Below are positions 1-13,300 of a DNA stretch of 64,000 nt, in pieces (within the stretch, counting starts at the first letter, position 1; every line of letters starts with the position of its first letter). Location: assembly GCA_008477525.1 (NCBI GenBank), contig SPDT01000005.1, forward strand, positions 4,712,001-4,776,000. Direction: 5' to 3'. Position numbers and translations under genes: made by a program. Below the pieces are notes generated by a model, which saw only the letters and a program-made list of their open reading frames with translations, was not told the DNA's origin and did no database searches. Origin of the DNA: Hypomyces perniciosus (lineage: Eukaryota; Ascomycota; Sordariomycetes; Hypocreales; Hypocreaceae).

Positions 1-3000
1 ATATAGGGTATAAACCTACTGCAAAAGACAGAGAGATTAATTAAATTATAAAAAAGCTGCACTGAAACTAGTTTAACTTTATTACCTATAAAGGAACTGC
101 CTATAATAAAAGAAGGTAGCATTTACTTTAAGAAACTTTAATTAACTGCGAAATCTATATAAAAAAAGAAGAATCGGGAAACAACTAACATTACCTATAA
201 AAGGGCTATAAAGTAACAATTAATAAATTATATCTCTTGAAATATTAAATAATAAAAGTGACAATAAAGATTTACTATATCTTAAATTAAAGATAATAGT
301 TAAAGGATATTGGCTATATATATTAATAGACAGTAGAGTAATAGGCAATTTTATTATACCTATAACTGTAAATCGCCTATAGTTACCTTAGAAAAAGAAA
401 ACCAAACTATACTAACTTTATTAAGTAAAAGGAGGAGCCTTTATATACAATAAAGGATAGGTTAAGTGAAAGATTAATTATTTTAAACTTGAAATCGCTA
501 AACGCAAGGGAGTAGTTCCTTGCGATATAGCGAATATTGATAGGTACGATATTATTCTCGGTTATCTTTGGTTGAAATGCAATAACCCTAATATCGACTG
601 GGAGAACGGCCAGCTTTGTTAGCGCGATAACGAAGCTCCCCCAGCGATTAGAATTATTAGAAAGGCATTAGCTGCAGGGCAGAAATCCTATATAAAACCC
701 CTAAGTATATTAAAGAAAGGAACTAAGAAAGTTACCTTTAATTTAATTATAGAAATAATTTACTTAAAAATAAGACTTAAATAAAGTAAAGGGAAGGATA
801 AATAAATCTAAAGAATAATTGCCTTTTTATAGAAAGTATTCGATAATATTAATGAAATGCTGAAGACAAAAAGCCTTAAAACAGCAGCGTTACTAGAATG
901 GCTATAGAATATCCTTAAAGAATACCGGAAGTATAACAAGCTATTTAAAGAAACACTCAATATAAAACTACTAGAACACAGTTAATAGGACTATATAATT
1001 AAGCTTAAGGATAGTGTAAGCACCACCTTCCACAAGATTTACAATCTAAACGAAAAAGAGCTTAAAAGCCTATGTAACTATTTAGACAATATATTAGCTA
1101 AAGGGTATATTTAACCCTCTTTATTAGAAATAGGCTATCCTGTTATATTTATACTAAAGAAAGGAGGTAAACTATAGTTAATTGTAGACTACTGATAGCT
1201 TAATAAAGCTACTATTAAGGATAGAACTCTATTACTGTTAATTACAGAATTACAGGATAGACTATATAGAAAGAAGTGGTTTATAGCGCTGGACCTTAAA
1301 GGCGCTTATAACTTTATTTAAATTAAAGAAGGATATAAATAGATAACTGCCTTTTAGACCAAGTATAGCTTATTTGAATACCTAGTTATACCTTTCGGTT
1401 TTACTAACGCTCCTATAATATTCTAAAAGATAATTAATAATATATTAAAAGAGTACTTTAATATCTTTATAGTTATTTACTTAAATAATATCCTAATTTT
1501 CTCGGATACTTTTAAAGAATATAAAGTATATATCTATAAAGTATTACAGATACTATAAAATGCTAAACTATTTATAGAACCAGAGAAATATGAATTTTAT
1601 ATATAAAAAGTTACTTTTTTAAGGTATATTATGACCTTTAAAGAAATTTATATAGATCTATTAAAAGTATAAGTAGTAAAAGACTAGCCTATACCTATAA
1701 CAGTTAAAAGAGTTTAAGGCTTTTTAAAACTTATTAACTATTACTAATAATTTATTAAAGACTATAAAAGCATTATATAAACTTTCTATAAACTTACTAA
1801 AAAGGATTAAAAGTTTCTATAGGCATTAAATATATAGGATGCATTTAATAAACTTAAACAGCTTATTTTAGAAAAACCTGTACTTATTATATTTAACCTA
1901 TTTAAAGAAATGGAAGTTGAAATGGATACTTTTAACTTTACTGTAAGAGCTTAATTTAACTAAAAGGACAAAAACGGCAAGCTACGCCCTATTGCCTTCT
2001 ATTCTAAAGTACTATACAGCGCAGAATTAAACTACCTAATATATAATAAAGAATTCCTCGCTATTATTCTCGCATTTAAAGAATAGTGACACTACCTATT
2101 AAGAGGAATATATAAGGTTAAGGTATATATTAACTATAAGAATATTATATACTTCGCAATAGTTTAATAACTCTCTAGAAGGCAGATCCGCTATATAGAA
2201 TATTTATTAGAATTTAACTATATCTTAATCCACTGAAAAGGATCCGAGAACGGATAAGCAGATACGCTTAGCAGATAAGCCGATTACAACTAGGGAAAGA
2301 TTAAGCATACTAGGCAGATCTTGGAATAAACCCCTAAAGGATATTATTAATAAATAGTACTTTAAGCTATATATAAGGTATTTAGTAATAATGCTATACT
2401 TTAATGCATTAAAGAGCACTACACTACCTAGGATAACAATAAATTCCTAGAAGATATAGAGTTTAATAAAAAAGGAATTTGATAATAAAATAAAAAGATC
2501 TAGATCCTAGATAAACTTTAGAAAAATATAGTTATAAAAGTTTATTAACACCTAGTATATAAATATAAAGGTATTCGCAAAACCTGCAAATAAATATAAA
2601 GGTATTTCGAGTTTTAAAGGCTTAAAAAAGTAGTGTAAGATATTATTTCTCGCTATATAATTTATAAAACAGTTAAACCCTTGAAATATAAACTATACGG
2701 GAAACTCTAACCCTTGCCAGTACTGGAGCGACTATAGGAGTTAATCTTATTAAACTTTATTATTAAACTACTACTATCCATTAAACCAGGATTAAAGATT
2801 AAGTATAATAGTATTTTAGTAATTATAGACTGATTTACTAAATACTTTTACTTCCTTTTATATAAAAAAGCAACAGATACAGAAACACTAGCTTATATAT
2901 TCTTGCGATTTATTGCAGCTAACTATATAATTCCAGTTAAGATTATTTTTAACTAAAGATTAACCTTTACATCTAAATTCTAGCAAGCACTTATAAATTA

Positions 3001-3770
3001 GTTAAGTATAAATTACAAGCTTAATACTATATATTACTTATAGATAAATAGTTAAATAGAATGCATTAACTAGATTATTAAAGTTTATTTAAGAAGTTAT
3101 ATTAACTTTAACTAAAACGATTAAGTAGAAAAGCTATTAATTATATAAATGTCCTATAATAGCGACATTTTAGAATTAACTAGATTTAGCCCTATATACG
3201 CCAACTACAGCTTTACGCCAAATATGTATAGAGTGCTAAGGAAAGGCCTATATATCGATAAAGCATAAATTAAAGCTGAAGATATAAAGCAGTTATATAA
3301 AGAAATGCAGGTATACCTTTACTTTATATAGGAAAAAATAAAGAAGTATATTAACGAGTATAGATTAAAGGGACTAATCTTTAAAGAGGGAGATATAATC
3401 TACCTATACTAATATTCGCCAGGAAAAAAGACTATAAATATTAAAATAACGCAATTAAGTAATAAATTAAATTTCAAGAAACTTAGACTTTACCTGGTTA
3501 AAAAGGTTATTTTAAAAGTTACTTATAAACTTATACTATTAGACGGTATCCGGATTTACCTAGTATTTTATATTTTACTATTTAAGAAAGTATTATAAGA
3601 TAAATTAAAGAATAGACTAATTATAGACTTGATCGAGGTCTTACCAGTTAAAGAAGAATATAAAGTTAAGGAAATTAGAGCTGTAAAAATGGAAAACAGC
3701 GAACGCCAGTACTTAATTAAATAGAAAAACTATAAAGAGGAATATAACTCTTGGGAACTTAAGGAACACC

Positions 3771-4140
3771 TTAAATACTCTTAGACGACTCTGCAATAAT
3801 TCCACTGAAATCTTGGCTTACCAACAACAGATCAAGCAGCCCAAAAGCAGTCCAGTCAATTACATCGGCAGCCCCGAAAAAGTACACGTCAATAGCAGCT
3901 TCTACTTCGCGACATTCAGCCTCATCCAACTCATCCATACTTCTCAACCTAAGATTTACCATCTTCACTCTTTTCATTACTAATGCCTCGCGCTGGGTAC
4001 AAAGGCGAGTTAGTCGCGCCAAAGCCTCAGAAGACTTGCGATATAATTCTGCCAACTTAAGCTCTGCCTCTTATTCCTGCGCCTTTAGTCGCTTATACTC
4101 TAAAATAATCTAAAACACTAAAAATCAGAAAAAGAAGAAA
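3771..4140 (-). pseudogene. Antisense coiled-coil ORF in the 3' region of gypsy element C
   Basis: The minus strand, between the pol chromodomain and the LTR, holds an open frame of about 94 codons (3771-4055). It continues upstream to about 4140 with only two stops, both consistent with RIP of Gln or Trp codons. The product is rich in Lys, Arg, Glu and Leu in a coiled-coil pattern (segments such as EYKRLKAQE, then RSMDELDEAEC) and ends in an acidic, hydrophobic tail. From memory, comparable antisense coiled-coil ORFs lie at the 3' end of Tf-like gypsy elements in other filamentous ascomycetes. That it was once translated is inference: the surrounding pol is destroyed by RIP while this frame stays largely open. 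Its function is unknown. Confidence 0.45.
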
Positions 4141-4480
4141 AACACAAAAAAGACAGAAACACTTACAAGTGCTTACCAGCACCCCAGAACCATTATAAAA
4201 ACAACCCTATCGGACGCACTCCTAGCATCAAAATACCCCGTCTATTATCTTACAAGTATGCCTACAAGAACGACAATATAAACAAGGCATGATTTCGAAA
4301 CCTAATTCTTTAATGGAAGACGCGAGGGCTAAACGCTGAAAGGTCTTAAGAGAATGAGTCTTTTTAACACGACTTATATTGTCAGCACCGCGCGTGTAAA
4401 AAGGAAAAAGAAAACATTATATTTACAAGGGGAGGCACAGTACTTATATATGACAGGCAAGGTCTTAGGGACAAGACTAA

Positions 4481-4490
4481 CGGGAGGGGG
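4481..4490 (+). promoter_or_regulatory. Polypurine tract of gypsy element C
   Basis: The purine-rich run CGGGAGGGGG lies six bases before the TGTCACGACC start of the downstream LTR. This is the expected position of the plus-strand primer for reverse transcription and fixes both the orientation and the LTR start. Confidence 0.6.
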
Positions 4491-4496
4491 ATATCG

Positions 4497-4800
4497 TGTC
4501 ACGACCCGACCCTCTTATGGTTATATAAAGGGTCTAGGGCGATATATACCCCGGAAGAACAACGGAATAACCAACCAATCAGGAAGGATCACTTAAATCA
4601 CTGTAGACTACGGATCACTTAGATCATGAAGCGTGAGCTAAGGTGATCTAACGCAACCGTGATCTATACGTAATCCAAGAATATTTATTATATATCTCCT
4701 TTATATATAAAACTGGATAAGTCACGATCATTTAGTATAGTTACTTAGACAGTCGTTAACAATTGCATTCACTAAGAACTACCCGTTCTACAGAATCGTG
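4497..4800 (+). repeat. 3' LTR of gypsy element C (right border uncertain)
   Basis: It begins TGTCACGACCCG just after a polypurine tract, a typical TG start, and contains a TATATAAAG-like box near 4523. It is much less RIP-mutated than the internal region. The right border is not clear: a candidate terminus reading ATCGTGAC lies near 4794-4801, but no CA end or target duplication was found. A spurious 80-codon frame at 4354-4596 overlaps it and is not annotated. Confidence 0.5.
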
Positions 4801-4989
4801 ACTATGTTACCCTGCTTAGTATTTATCCCTGACCTCTCTGTCAATATAAACCCGCGAGCCTCGGTTTATCCCTTGAGAATGAACCCGGATCGTTATACAA
4901 GAGATAGTAGAGTTCTCCCTATAGAGTTGTTAATTCCTTAAGGCATTTTAAGTCGATAGTTAATTCGAATAGGCGGTATGCGTTAGGCA

Positions 4990-7900
4990 TATTCCCTTCC
5001 CACTAGCTTTTAAAGCTAATTCTCGGTTTTGCCTTTACCTTTTATTAGAGGAAAGTAAGTGTAGGTATTGTATTAATTGGTTCTGGTTATTTGCTGCCTA
5101 GTTTTGCTAATTAGTCTGCAGCTTTATTGCCTTATATTCTTTAATGGCCAAGGCACTATTAGATATATATATTCTCTTTATAAATACTTTTTAGTCTTTG
5201 AAATTTAATAAAGACTTATTGTAATAAGTTTAAAGGTATACCCTCAAGATAGTGTACTGTAACTGTATTATTTAGATAAATAGTAATATCCTTTAGGTTA
5301 TTATTGCTAGCCAAAGCAGCTTTAAGCCCCTCTAAAGCCTTAACTGCTTTACCGTTAAACACTTCTACTGGGCTAAGTCGGCTATATCTTATAAAGACTT
5401 CTTTATTATCCTGCTATATAGAGAAGCTATAGTTAACGGCTCCTGTAGCGAGGCGTAAGCCGTCTATAAATATTATTATATCTTAAAGGGCTACTGTGGC
5501 TATTTAATTATTAAATTCTTTAACAGCTTCGGCTTTATTGCCTAGGAAAAAGGTTTGAGATCTGGTTAGATTAAAGAGAAGGGCTGGTTTTAGGCAACTT
5601 TTAGTAAACTATATAGTTTACTGTAACTTTATTACAGGCGTTGGAATAGCTTATCTGCATAGGCGTTGGCTGGGACAGGTCTTATAGACTAGAGGGTGTT
5701 GGTTATCTAGCGATAGCAGTTTAACTGTAAATTAGAGCTTCTAGGCGTTAAGGAGTTATATTATTAAAGGGATCCCATTTTCCCTATATAGGATTAATAT
5801 AAAAGTCGTCTTCTATATTAAAAAGATTGCCTATATAGCCGTTTTAAGCACTAGGCTTATATAGTTGAAAAGGTATTATATTCTATATACCTCTAGGCCT
5901 TTATACTACACTTCTGCTTTATAATAAAGTACTAGCTTAATATATACGCGAACGGCTTAGCGTATAAGGTGTAGTGCGGCCCTTTATATAAGTTTCAAGA
6001 TGCCGCGGAGTGTATTTATTACTATATAGGCTTTTATAGCCTATTCCTTAATATATATCTTAAAGCTAAGCTTTTAATTAAAGAAAACGCTAAGCCATTT
6101 AATCGCACCCTTCTTAAAGGCAGTTTTCTTAGTATTATTATATATTACTAGCGGGTTATCCCAAGTATAGTATTTTAAAAAGTGCATTACTTCTGTTTTC
6201 CTAGGATTAAATAATATTGCGTTATCGCTGCCTTATTGCTAGAGCTTTTAGAGTGCAGCTGTTGCCTAGGCTGCTGTCTGGTTAAGGGTATTGCCAATAA
6301 ATAGGAACGCTGCGTTATCTGCATAGCCGAACCTCTATAGCTTGCTGATAAGGGATTATTTAATTGCTGCTGTATAGAGCTAGGCAGGGGCAGCGAATAA
6401 GTAGTATATTAGGGCTGTATAGAGTAGGAAGAGAATTAAGGATACTGGTAATCTTTAAAGGAGACTATAGCTTAGCGGAAGCAGTTAAGTTATTGTCTTT
6501 TATAGTTTTACCTAGGCTTTATAGTCTATTATAAAAGAGAGAGCCTACTAGGCTACGCAGTTAGGCTAGCTTTATTTATATAGTTAAAGTGTTAACCTAT
6601 TAGCGAGGACTGTGTTAAAGGCCCTTTAAATATCGGCTATAACTAGGGTAGCTACTTTACTATTATAGAAAGCCAGCTTGACTTTATAGACTAAGGCTAT
6701 AACTAGGTTAATGCTGGATCTTTTAGGGAGGGCGCTAGTTTATTTAGTATATAGTATTTGCTGTGTAATTGCAGTGTATACTATCTTTTATGCAATAAGG
6801 CGTTTAAGTCTTTTACTTAGGTATAAGAGGAGAGAGATTAGCCTTTAAGCCTTTAAGGATAAAAGATTTTTTTTCCCTGGCTTAAGGATTATTACTACTT
6901 TAGCTGATTTAAAAGCAAATAGGTAATGCCTGATTTTAAAGCAAGTCTTATAGAGGGAGTAAATATATTTTCTAATTATTAGCTAATAGAGGTATAAAAG
7001 GTTTACTGTAATATTATTAATGCCTAGGGATATATTTCCTGTATATATTATAGCTGCTACTGCTTTTTTTAATAAAACTATTATAAAGAGAGCGATCTGC
7101 TGTTATTAATTAATTAGGGTCTATAGGTCCTTAATATTATCGGCTACTGTATATCTTTTAAGTATAGTATTGCGGAAAGCTATAGCCTTTTCCTTTTAAA
7201 AGGTAAAGACCTAGTTATTCATCTGTAGTAGCGGCAGTTAAAAGATTGGTTTTAGCTTAGCCTAGTAGGCTATATAAAAGATATCTTTGCTTTCTTTAGC
7301 TGTACCGATTATATCTCGCTAATATACCCTTTTAGCATTTTTTACTGCTTTTTTAAAGGACTTCTAAGCATTATAGAGACAGGCGTTTAGCGGCGTGGCT
7401 GCTATTCTTTTAGCTGTCAGGAAAGCCTGGTGGCTCTCTTTACACTTAGGTCCTTACTACGGCTTAGGAGGTGGTTAACCTAGTGGTCAGCTTATTATTT
7501 TAGTAGATTTATAAAGGAGAGATAGTAATGCCTTAGCTGCTTAGTCTATAGCTGCTGCTATTAGTTAAAGGGGGGGGAGGAGTAAGATCCTTTCTTTAAT
7601 TAATGCTAGGAAGTATTCTTTATTATTATCCCCTTTAACCTTTAGCCCTTTAAGTAATATTAGGCAGTAGGCTAAGGCTGGGATTATAATATTTAGTGTA
7701 GTGTAGTTAAAGCTGGTTAGTAGGTGTTCTTTTAGTATAGCTTTTATTAATAGTATATTTGAGAATGCTAGGTTAATTATATTGCTTAATGTATAAGTTA
7801 GGGTGTTTAGTGGGTTAAAGAGAGAAAGGCTAGTTTTAGAGGCCTAATTAGCCACTAGTGCGCCTTAGTTGCAGTTACTAGTTGCCTGCTATAAAGAGTA

Positions 7901-9995
7901 GATAATATTAAAGTCCCCAGCTACTATATAGTTTTTAGCGATTAGCTATATAAATAGAGTATTAAAGGCCTTAAATATACTGTATTTTCTGTAAAGGTTA
8001 ATAGTTGTAATTTTATTAACGCAGACTTAAAGGAGATTTTAAATAGTTTTAGTAAATAGTTATTTAACTTAGATTTTTATTTTCCTGCTTATATATATAA
8101 AGACTTATAGGCGGGTACTGCAGTTTATTTAAGTTATTTTTAGAGAGAAGGTTTAGAATCTTTTATATTATATTATATAGTAGTATCCCTTTTAGGTAAT
8201 ATCTATATATAGTTTTTATATTAAAATAATATTGTAGCCTTTTCTAGCTGTAAGAGTAAAGGCAGTATTATATACTGGCTCTGATTTGCTAATATTAGCC
8301 TAGAATATTCTTTAGGTTTTATTATTCTTTTATTTTAATTAGACTTTTTAGGATTTATTTAAGTTATTAGGGGTTATTGTCTTTAAGCGTTGCCTCTTTT
8401 TAATTACTTAGGATTATAATAGCCTTTTTACTGCTATTATATATAGTAATAAAGGGGGGCTAGTCGCTATTATATTACTTAAGGGCCTAGGGACTATAAG
8501 GTAAGTTTATTAAGAGATCTCTGCTCTTTATTATCGAACTTCCTATAGTTTCGCGTTTAAGAGATATATTAGCTTTTTATAGCTGCAGAAAGGTTTAGCT
8601 AGGTATTATTAATATATGGCCTTATATAGCTTTAAGCAGTTAATGCATTAAATATTTAATAGGCAGACTTATATTTTATGCTTAAGGCTACTGTAGAGGC
8701 AGTATTTAGGTTTCCTTTAATATATTTATTAGGGGTAGAAGTTTTAGTAGGTTTTATATTGCAATAAAAGAGTAGTTTTCTATATTAATTTTACTATTTT
8801 GCTAGAGTTAAAAAGGGTGAAGTTTTTATTAAGTGGTTTAAGGAAAAAGAGTAGTACTATTTTCCTTTACTAGTTTTAGCTTAATTGTTTAAGGAACTGG
8901 ATATTAACTAGGTTTTATCTAGTTTATATTTTTACTTTTAGCTTAGCAGCTTTAAAGTAATTTACTTTTATATTATTAAAAGAATTTAAGATTTTCTTTA
9001 GGCAGCCTAAAACTATATATATAAACTATTACTAAGCCGCTTTAACCTTTATGGCGCCTAGACAGGCACTAATCTTAATCTTTTTATTAAAAAGCTATTA
9101 TTTAATCTCTTAATTAGCTAAAGTTACTAACTATCCTATCTTTATTAGTAATATTTAAAGGACTGCTTTAAGTCCTTTATTAATAATTCCTATAACTATT
9201 ATATAAATATAATACGCCTTATATTACTATACTGCTAATCCTAGGTTTAGCTTAATAAAGACTTATAGGTTATCTTTAATGCTAGCTAAAGGGATTCCTG
9301 TCTAATATACCTTAATAGCAGTATATATTTAAGAGTGTATTTAGTGTAATGTATTAAATAGGAGGCTAGTATAAAGTTTACTGGTATAAAAGTCTTAAAT
9401 GGCCTTAGGCTATAGTTTAGCAGTAATGTTATTATTGCTATAGTAGTTAATAAAGCTTTAGGTTATTTAAGTAGCAATATTATATTTTCTGCCTGCTGGA
9501 AACTAAGCAATAGTGTTATTAAATATTTTATAGACTGTATAGAGAATAGCTATATAGTCCTTAAATAAGGCCTGGCTATTAGCTTTAATGCTTTCCAGGG
9601 CTTTAAAAGCATTAATTCTAGTAGTCGGTTATATAAAGGATAGTGGTAGAGAGTTTGGCAGACTGGATATTAAGGAATTGCAGTTGCTGTCAGTATTAGG
9701 CTTTAAGCTTAAGTATATTTCGATATACTGGCCTTCCCCCAGTTTAGTGCCAGGCTTAGCAGTAATAGTGTTAAAGCAGAGTTCTATTTCTGCCCCTGCG
9801 AGGATAATGTTCCTTGCTTCCTGCTAAAGCTTCCTAGGTATACGCGTTCCTAGGTTAAAGGAGCTACTGCTCGCGGGCTCTAAGGCCATCGCAAGCAGAG
9901 GTTTTAGTGAATTGTTAGTGTATTGGTAGTGTTGCGTGCGAAAACGTTAACACGAGGTGCCAAGAACTGGTGTTATAGGAGGGAAGTTGGGAGGG
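4990..9995 (-). mobile_element. RIP-degraded Tad-like LINE retrotransposon, copy 1
   Basis: Read on the minus strand with stops ignored, this is a non-LTR retrotransposon. Near the 3' end (about 5100-5160) is the RNase H motif reading GNKAAD followed by LAK. The reverse transcriptase shows FGYAD near 6340 and NPRKTEVMHF near 6180. The apurinic endonuclease region lies at about 7850-8350, and a gag-like ORF1 occupies about 8500-9830. The 5' untranslated end, about 9830-9990, matches other copies at 53000-53125 (same strand) and 45494-45660 (opposite strand). All frames are broken by RIP-type stops. The 3' terminus and any target duplication could not be fixed. Confidence 0.8.
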
Positions 9996-10097
9996 TTTTC
10001 ACAATAGCTATTATGGCCATTGTATTGAGTCTAGGGTAGGCGGGGTAGCTGGTCCTAGCTTAATTGTTATCGTTGAAGATAATAGAAATTTCCTGAC
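9996..10097 (+). repeat. LTR D fragment, left of the element A insertion
   Basis: It matches the second part of the complete 581-bp LTR at 19236-19816, starting inside that LTR at the TTTTCACAATAG sequence. Element A is inserted after CTGAC at 10093-10097; the remainder of this LTR resumes at 15518. The left border is a junction with the 5' end of LINE copy 1. Confidence 0.85.
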
Positions 10098-10323
10098 TGT
10101 AACGGGTGTAGCCTAACTGGAAAGCACGCAGTTAGGGCACCTCTGTATTGTCTATCTATAGCTGAAGGAAGGAAGCTCTATACTAGCTATGTATGCGTTA
10201 TATAGTTGTGCGTATAGGGTTGTGGCCGAGGTGGTTTCCTAATTAGGTAAGCGGTCTAGTATTGGTCGTATTTCCGGATTCGGCGTAGTCGTGATTCCGG
10301 GAGACATGGCCTAGCCTGTGACA
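10098..10323 (-). repeat. 3' LTR of element A
   Basis: 226 bp, TGTAACGGG to TGTGACA as read on the plus strand, identical to 15292-15517. On the element's sense strand it is the downstream LTR and so carries the polyadenylation end. The target duplication CTGAC lies immediately left. Confidence 0.95.
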
Positions 10324-10326
10324 TTA

Positions 10327-10338
10327 CCCCCCCTTCTT
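10327..10338 (-). promoter_or_regulatory. Polypurine tract of element A
   Basis: The sense strand reads AAGAAGGGGGGG three bases before the 3' LTR. It overlaps the pol stop codon (10337-10339). This position and composition are those of the plus-strand primer of LTR retrotransposons. Confidence 0.8.
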
Positions 10339-13300
10339 ACGGTGGCTCTCTCCTTGGGCGCCGTTGCTTCGCTGGCGCATAGCTGTTAAGTGGCCCGTCG
10401 TTAGATTCGATTGGGCCATATTTAGATATATAGTCGTCGAGGGCTGCTGTGTCTTCAAGTACGTGTATCGGTTCCCAGGTTGGCTCTATATATCCTTTCC
10501 ACTGTATTAATGCTTCGCGGAAAGAGCCGCGACCTCGCCGCTTAGTCCTCGCGCAGAGGACCTCTTCAACTTCCCATTCATCCTCGCCATCCACTCGTAT
10601 CGGTGGTGGTTGGGGGTCGTCTGAAATCTGGCCCGGAAGGGGGTCATCGGCCGCTCTTCTTAGCAGGTCAACGTGAAATCGCGGGTATATACCAGTTGGT
10701 ACGCCCAGTTCCACTACATGAGGGCTAATGACCTTTGTTACTGTATACTTATGATGTAGGGCATCAAGCTTCTTGGAAGGCCGGGGAGTATTGTAGTTGC
10801 CGAGGTGTAGCCAGACTTTATCTCCCACCTCATATCTCTCAGAGGGGCCTCGCCGCTGGTTCGCGGAGTCCTCGTAGCGTTGTTGCGTAGCGGCAAGTGC
10901 TGCTTGGGCAAAGGCGGTTACTCCTTCTAGTCTCTCAACTATTTCTTTTGCGGCCTTCTCCTCCGGGTCCTTTAATCCAATAGCTTCGTTTTCTTTCGTA
11001 TATAGCTGGAGGGGTTCCACATGGTAGCCGTGCTCAAGGAAAAAGGGGCTCATTTGGATAGCCGTGTGTTCGCGGTTATTTAAAGCTAGTTGCGCTGCCG
11101 GGAGGAGGTCTCCCCAATCGCTCTGGGAGTAGTCTATATATGCTCTAAGGTATGCTTGGATCTCTTGGTTGCTCCTCTCTGGTCCGCCGTCAGTCTGTGG
11201 GTGATACGCCGTGCTTAGGCGTTGCTGGGTTCCTGCTAGTTTACAGAAAGCTCTCCAGAAGCGGCTGGTCCAATTAGATCCTCGGTCGCTGACTATAGAC
11301 CGGGGCATCCCGTGGAACCGATAGTGGCATTGGAGGAACCTCTTTGCACATGCTTCTGCCTCCATACTCTCCATTACCTCGAGGGTAATATTCTTAGTAA
11401 GCCGGTCGATAATAACCCAAAGGTATCGTGCCTGTGTTGGTCCTGTGGGTGGTAGGTCGACTATGAAGTCCATAGCTAGGTCGCTGCGGATGCGCTGGGG
11501 AATAGGTAGTGGTTTGAGGAGTCCTCGCTTATAGCTTCTCCATACCTTTCCTCTTCCGCATATACTGCAGTTGCGGAGGAATTGTCGGACTGTACTGCTA
11601 ATTCCTGGCCAAAAAAACCTGCGGGAAATAATAGCTAGGGTTCCGTCACGACCTGGGTGGCCCGAGACTGCGGCGTCGTGTTCTGCTTGCACAATGCGAG
11701 TGCGCAGCGTTTCGCCTTCTTCTTCGGTTGTAGCCGGTACCCAGATACGGTCTCGGAACGTTAATCTCTGTTCCTCGTCGATTGTACATTCCGATATCTG
11801 TACCTTAAGTTGGAGGTCTGCGGGGAGGGAGCGCTCTTCCTTCCTAACTGCAGCGTATACCCGTCGATATACCGGGTCCTTCTGAATCGTCAGGTTCCAC
11901 AGGTCCTGTAGTTCCTCGTTTCCGTCGAATACGCGCATTAAGGGGAGATCAGTATCGCTGTCCTCGAATCTCCGTATCGCTGGTGCGGCTGGGATAAGTT
12001 GTATATAGCGGCTTAGTTCGCGCTCGTCGCCTTCATTGAGTGGAAGGTCTTGTTCCCTGCGGCTTAACGCGTCGGGAGCGGCTGCCTCGCTGCCTGGCCT
12101 ATATTGGATTGTAAAATCGAACTGGGAAAGGAACTCTGCCCAGCGCGTCTGTCGTTCAGAGAGTTTCCTGCGCGTCATGAAGAACTGCAAGTTCTTATGG
12201 TCTGAAATGACTGTAAAGGGGTCGCAGCTACGTAGCTCTGCTCTCCACTCTTCTAGACAGCGAATTACTGCCAGCATTTCCTTGTCGTGGATGGGATAGT
12301 TGTATTCGGCGGGGCTTAGCTTCTGTGAGTGGTAAGCTATAGCGTGACGTTCTCCCTTCTTGTTCTCTTGCAGGAGGACTCCTCCTAGAGCGTATCCTGA
12401 ACAGTCTGCTTCGACAAAGGTGCGTTTTGTAGGATCCCAAGCTTGTAGTATAGGGGCTTCGATGAAGAGGCGTTTAAGCTCCTGGAAGGCTGCTTCTTCC
12501 ATACCTTTCCACTGGAAGGGGGTCCCTTTCTTGGTCAGCCTCACAAGCGGGTGGGCTATCCGAGAGAACCCGGGGATGAATATCCGGTAGTAATTGGCAA
12601 AGCCAAGGAAGCTTCGGACTCCTGTTACTGTCGTAGGTGCCTGCCACTCGCTAATAGCTCGCTGCTTTTCGGGGTCGCAGGCAATTCCCTTGCCGGCATG
12701 TATAATAAACCCAAGGTATTTAATCTCTTTCTGTGCGAACGCGCACTTCCTAGGATCTAGGTGTAGCCCAGCATCAGCGAGGGCGCGTAAAACTCGCCGG
12801 ACCTTCTTCATATGGTCCTTTCGTGACCCGTCGGTATAGATCAGGATATCGTCGAGGTATGCGGACGCGAAGTCGTCCAAAAAGGGGCGTAGTACCTGGT
12901 TGATATACCGTTGGAACGCTGCTGGTGCGCCGGTAAGTCCGAATGGAACTACCCGCCACTCATATAGGCCATAGCGTGTACGGAATGCAGTCTTGTGTTC
13001 TTCTCCTTTCGCGACCCTGATTTTATGGAACGCAGCTACTATATCTAGCTTCGTGAACCACTTCGCTTTCGTTAAGCTGTTAAGGGTTTCAGAAAAAAGG
13101 GGGAGGGGGTAGCGATCTCGCTGCGTTATTGCGTTTAAGGCGCGGTAGTCTACGCAGAAGCGAATTCCTCCTCCAGGTTTCCGAACAAAGAGGACAGGGG
13201 CTGCGGCGGCTGAGCTGCTAGCTCGAATGAATCCCTTATCGAGTAAGTCGAGGAGGGTCTTCCGTAACACTAATAGTTCCTCGCGTGACATGCTGTAAAG

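Larger units (their letters stand above)
1..4820 (+). mobile_element. RIP-degraded Ty3/gypsy chromovirus (family C), left end outside window
   Basis: Conceptual translation of the plus strand, reading through many stop codons, gives the full Ty3/gypsy pol order. An aspartic-protease block lies near 320-640 (the expected DSGATGNF motif reads DSRVIGNF), followed by reverse transcriptase at about 1020-1560 (FTNAP, then YLNNIL where YLDDIL is expected). RNase H follows at about 1900-2270 (NKEFLAIILAF), integrase at about 2640-3180, and a chromodomain at 3670-3790. Stops are almost all TAA or TAG at expected Gln or Trp positions, and the DNA is extremely AT-rich, as RIP produces. No frame is functional. 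A short segment at 490-650 is less mutated. The right end is the LTR beginning at 4497; the 5' LTR and gag lie outside the window. Confidence 0.85.

Noticed and set aside
4354..4596. 80-codon plus-strand frame
   Set aside because: It spans the polypurine tract and LTR start of gypsy element C and has no protein-family character.
4791..4803. ATCGTGACTATG as the right end of LTR C
   Set aside because: It lacks the CA terminus and no matching target duplication could be found, so the border is left open.
9588..9827. 79-codon plus-strand frame
   Set aside because: It is the antisense of the better-preserved ORF1 start of LINE copy 1.
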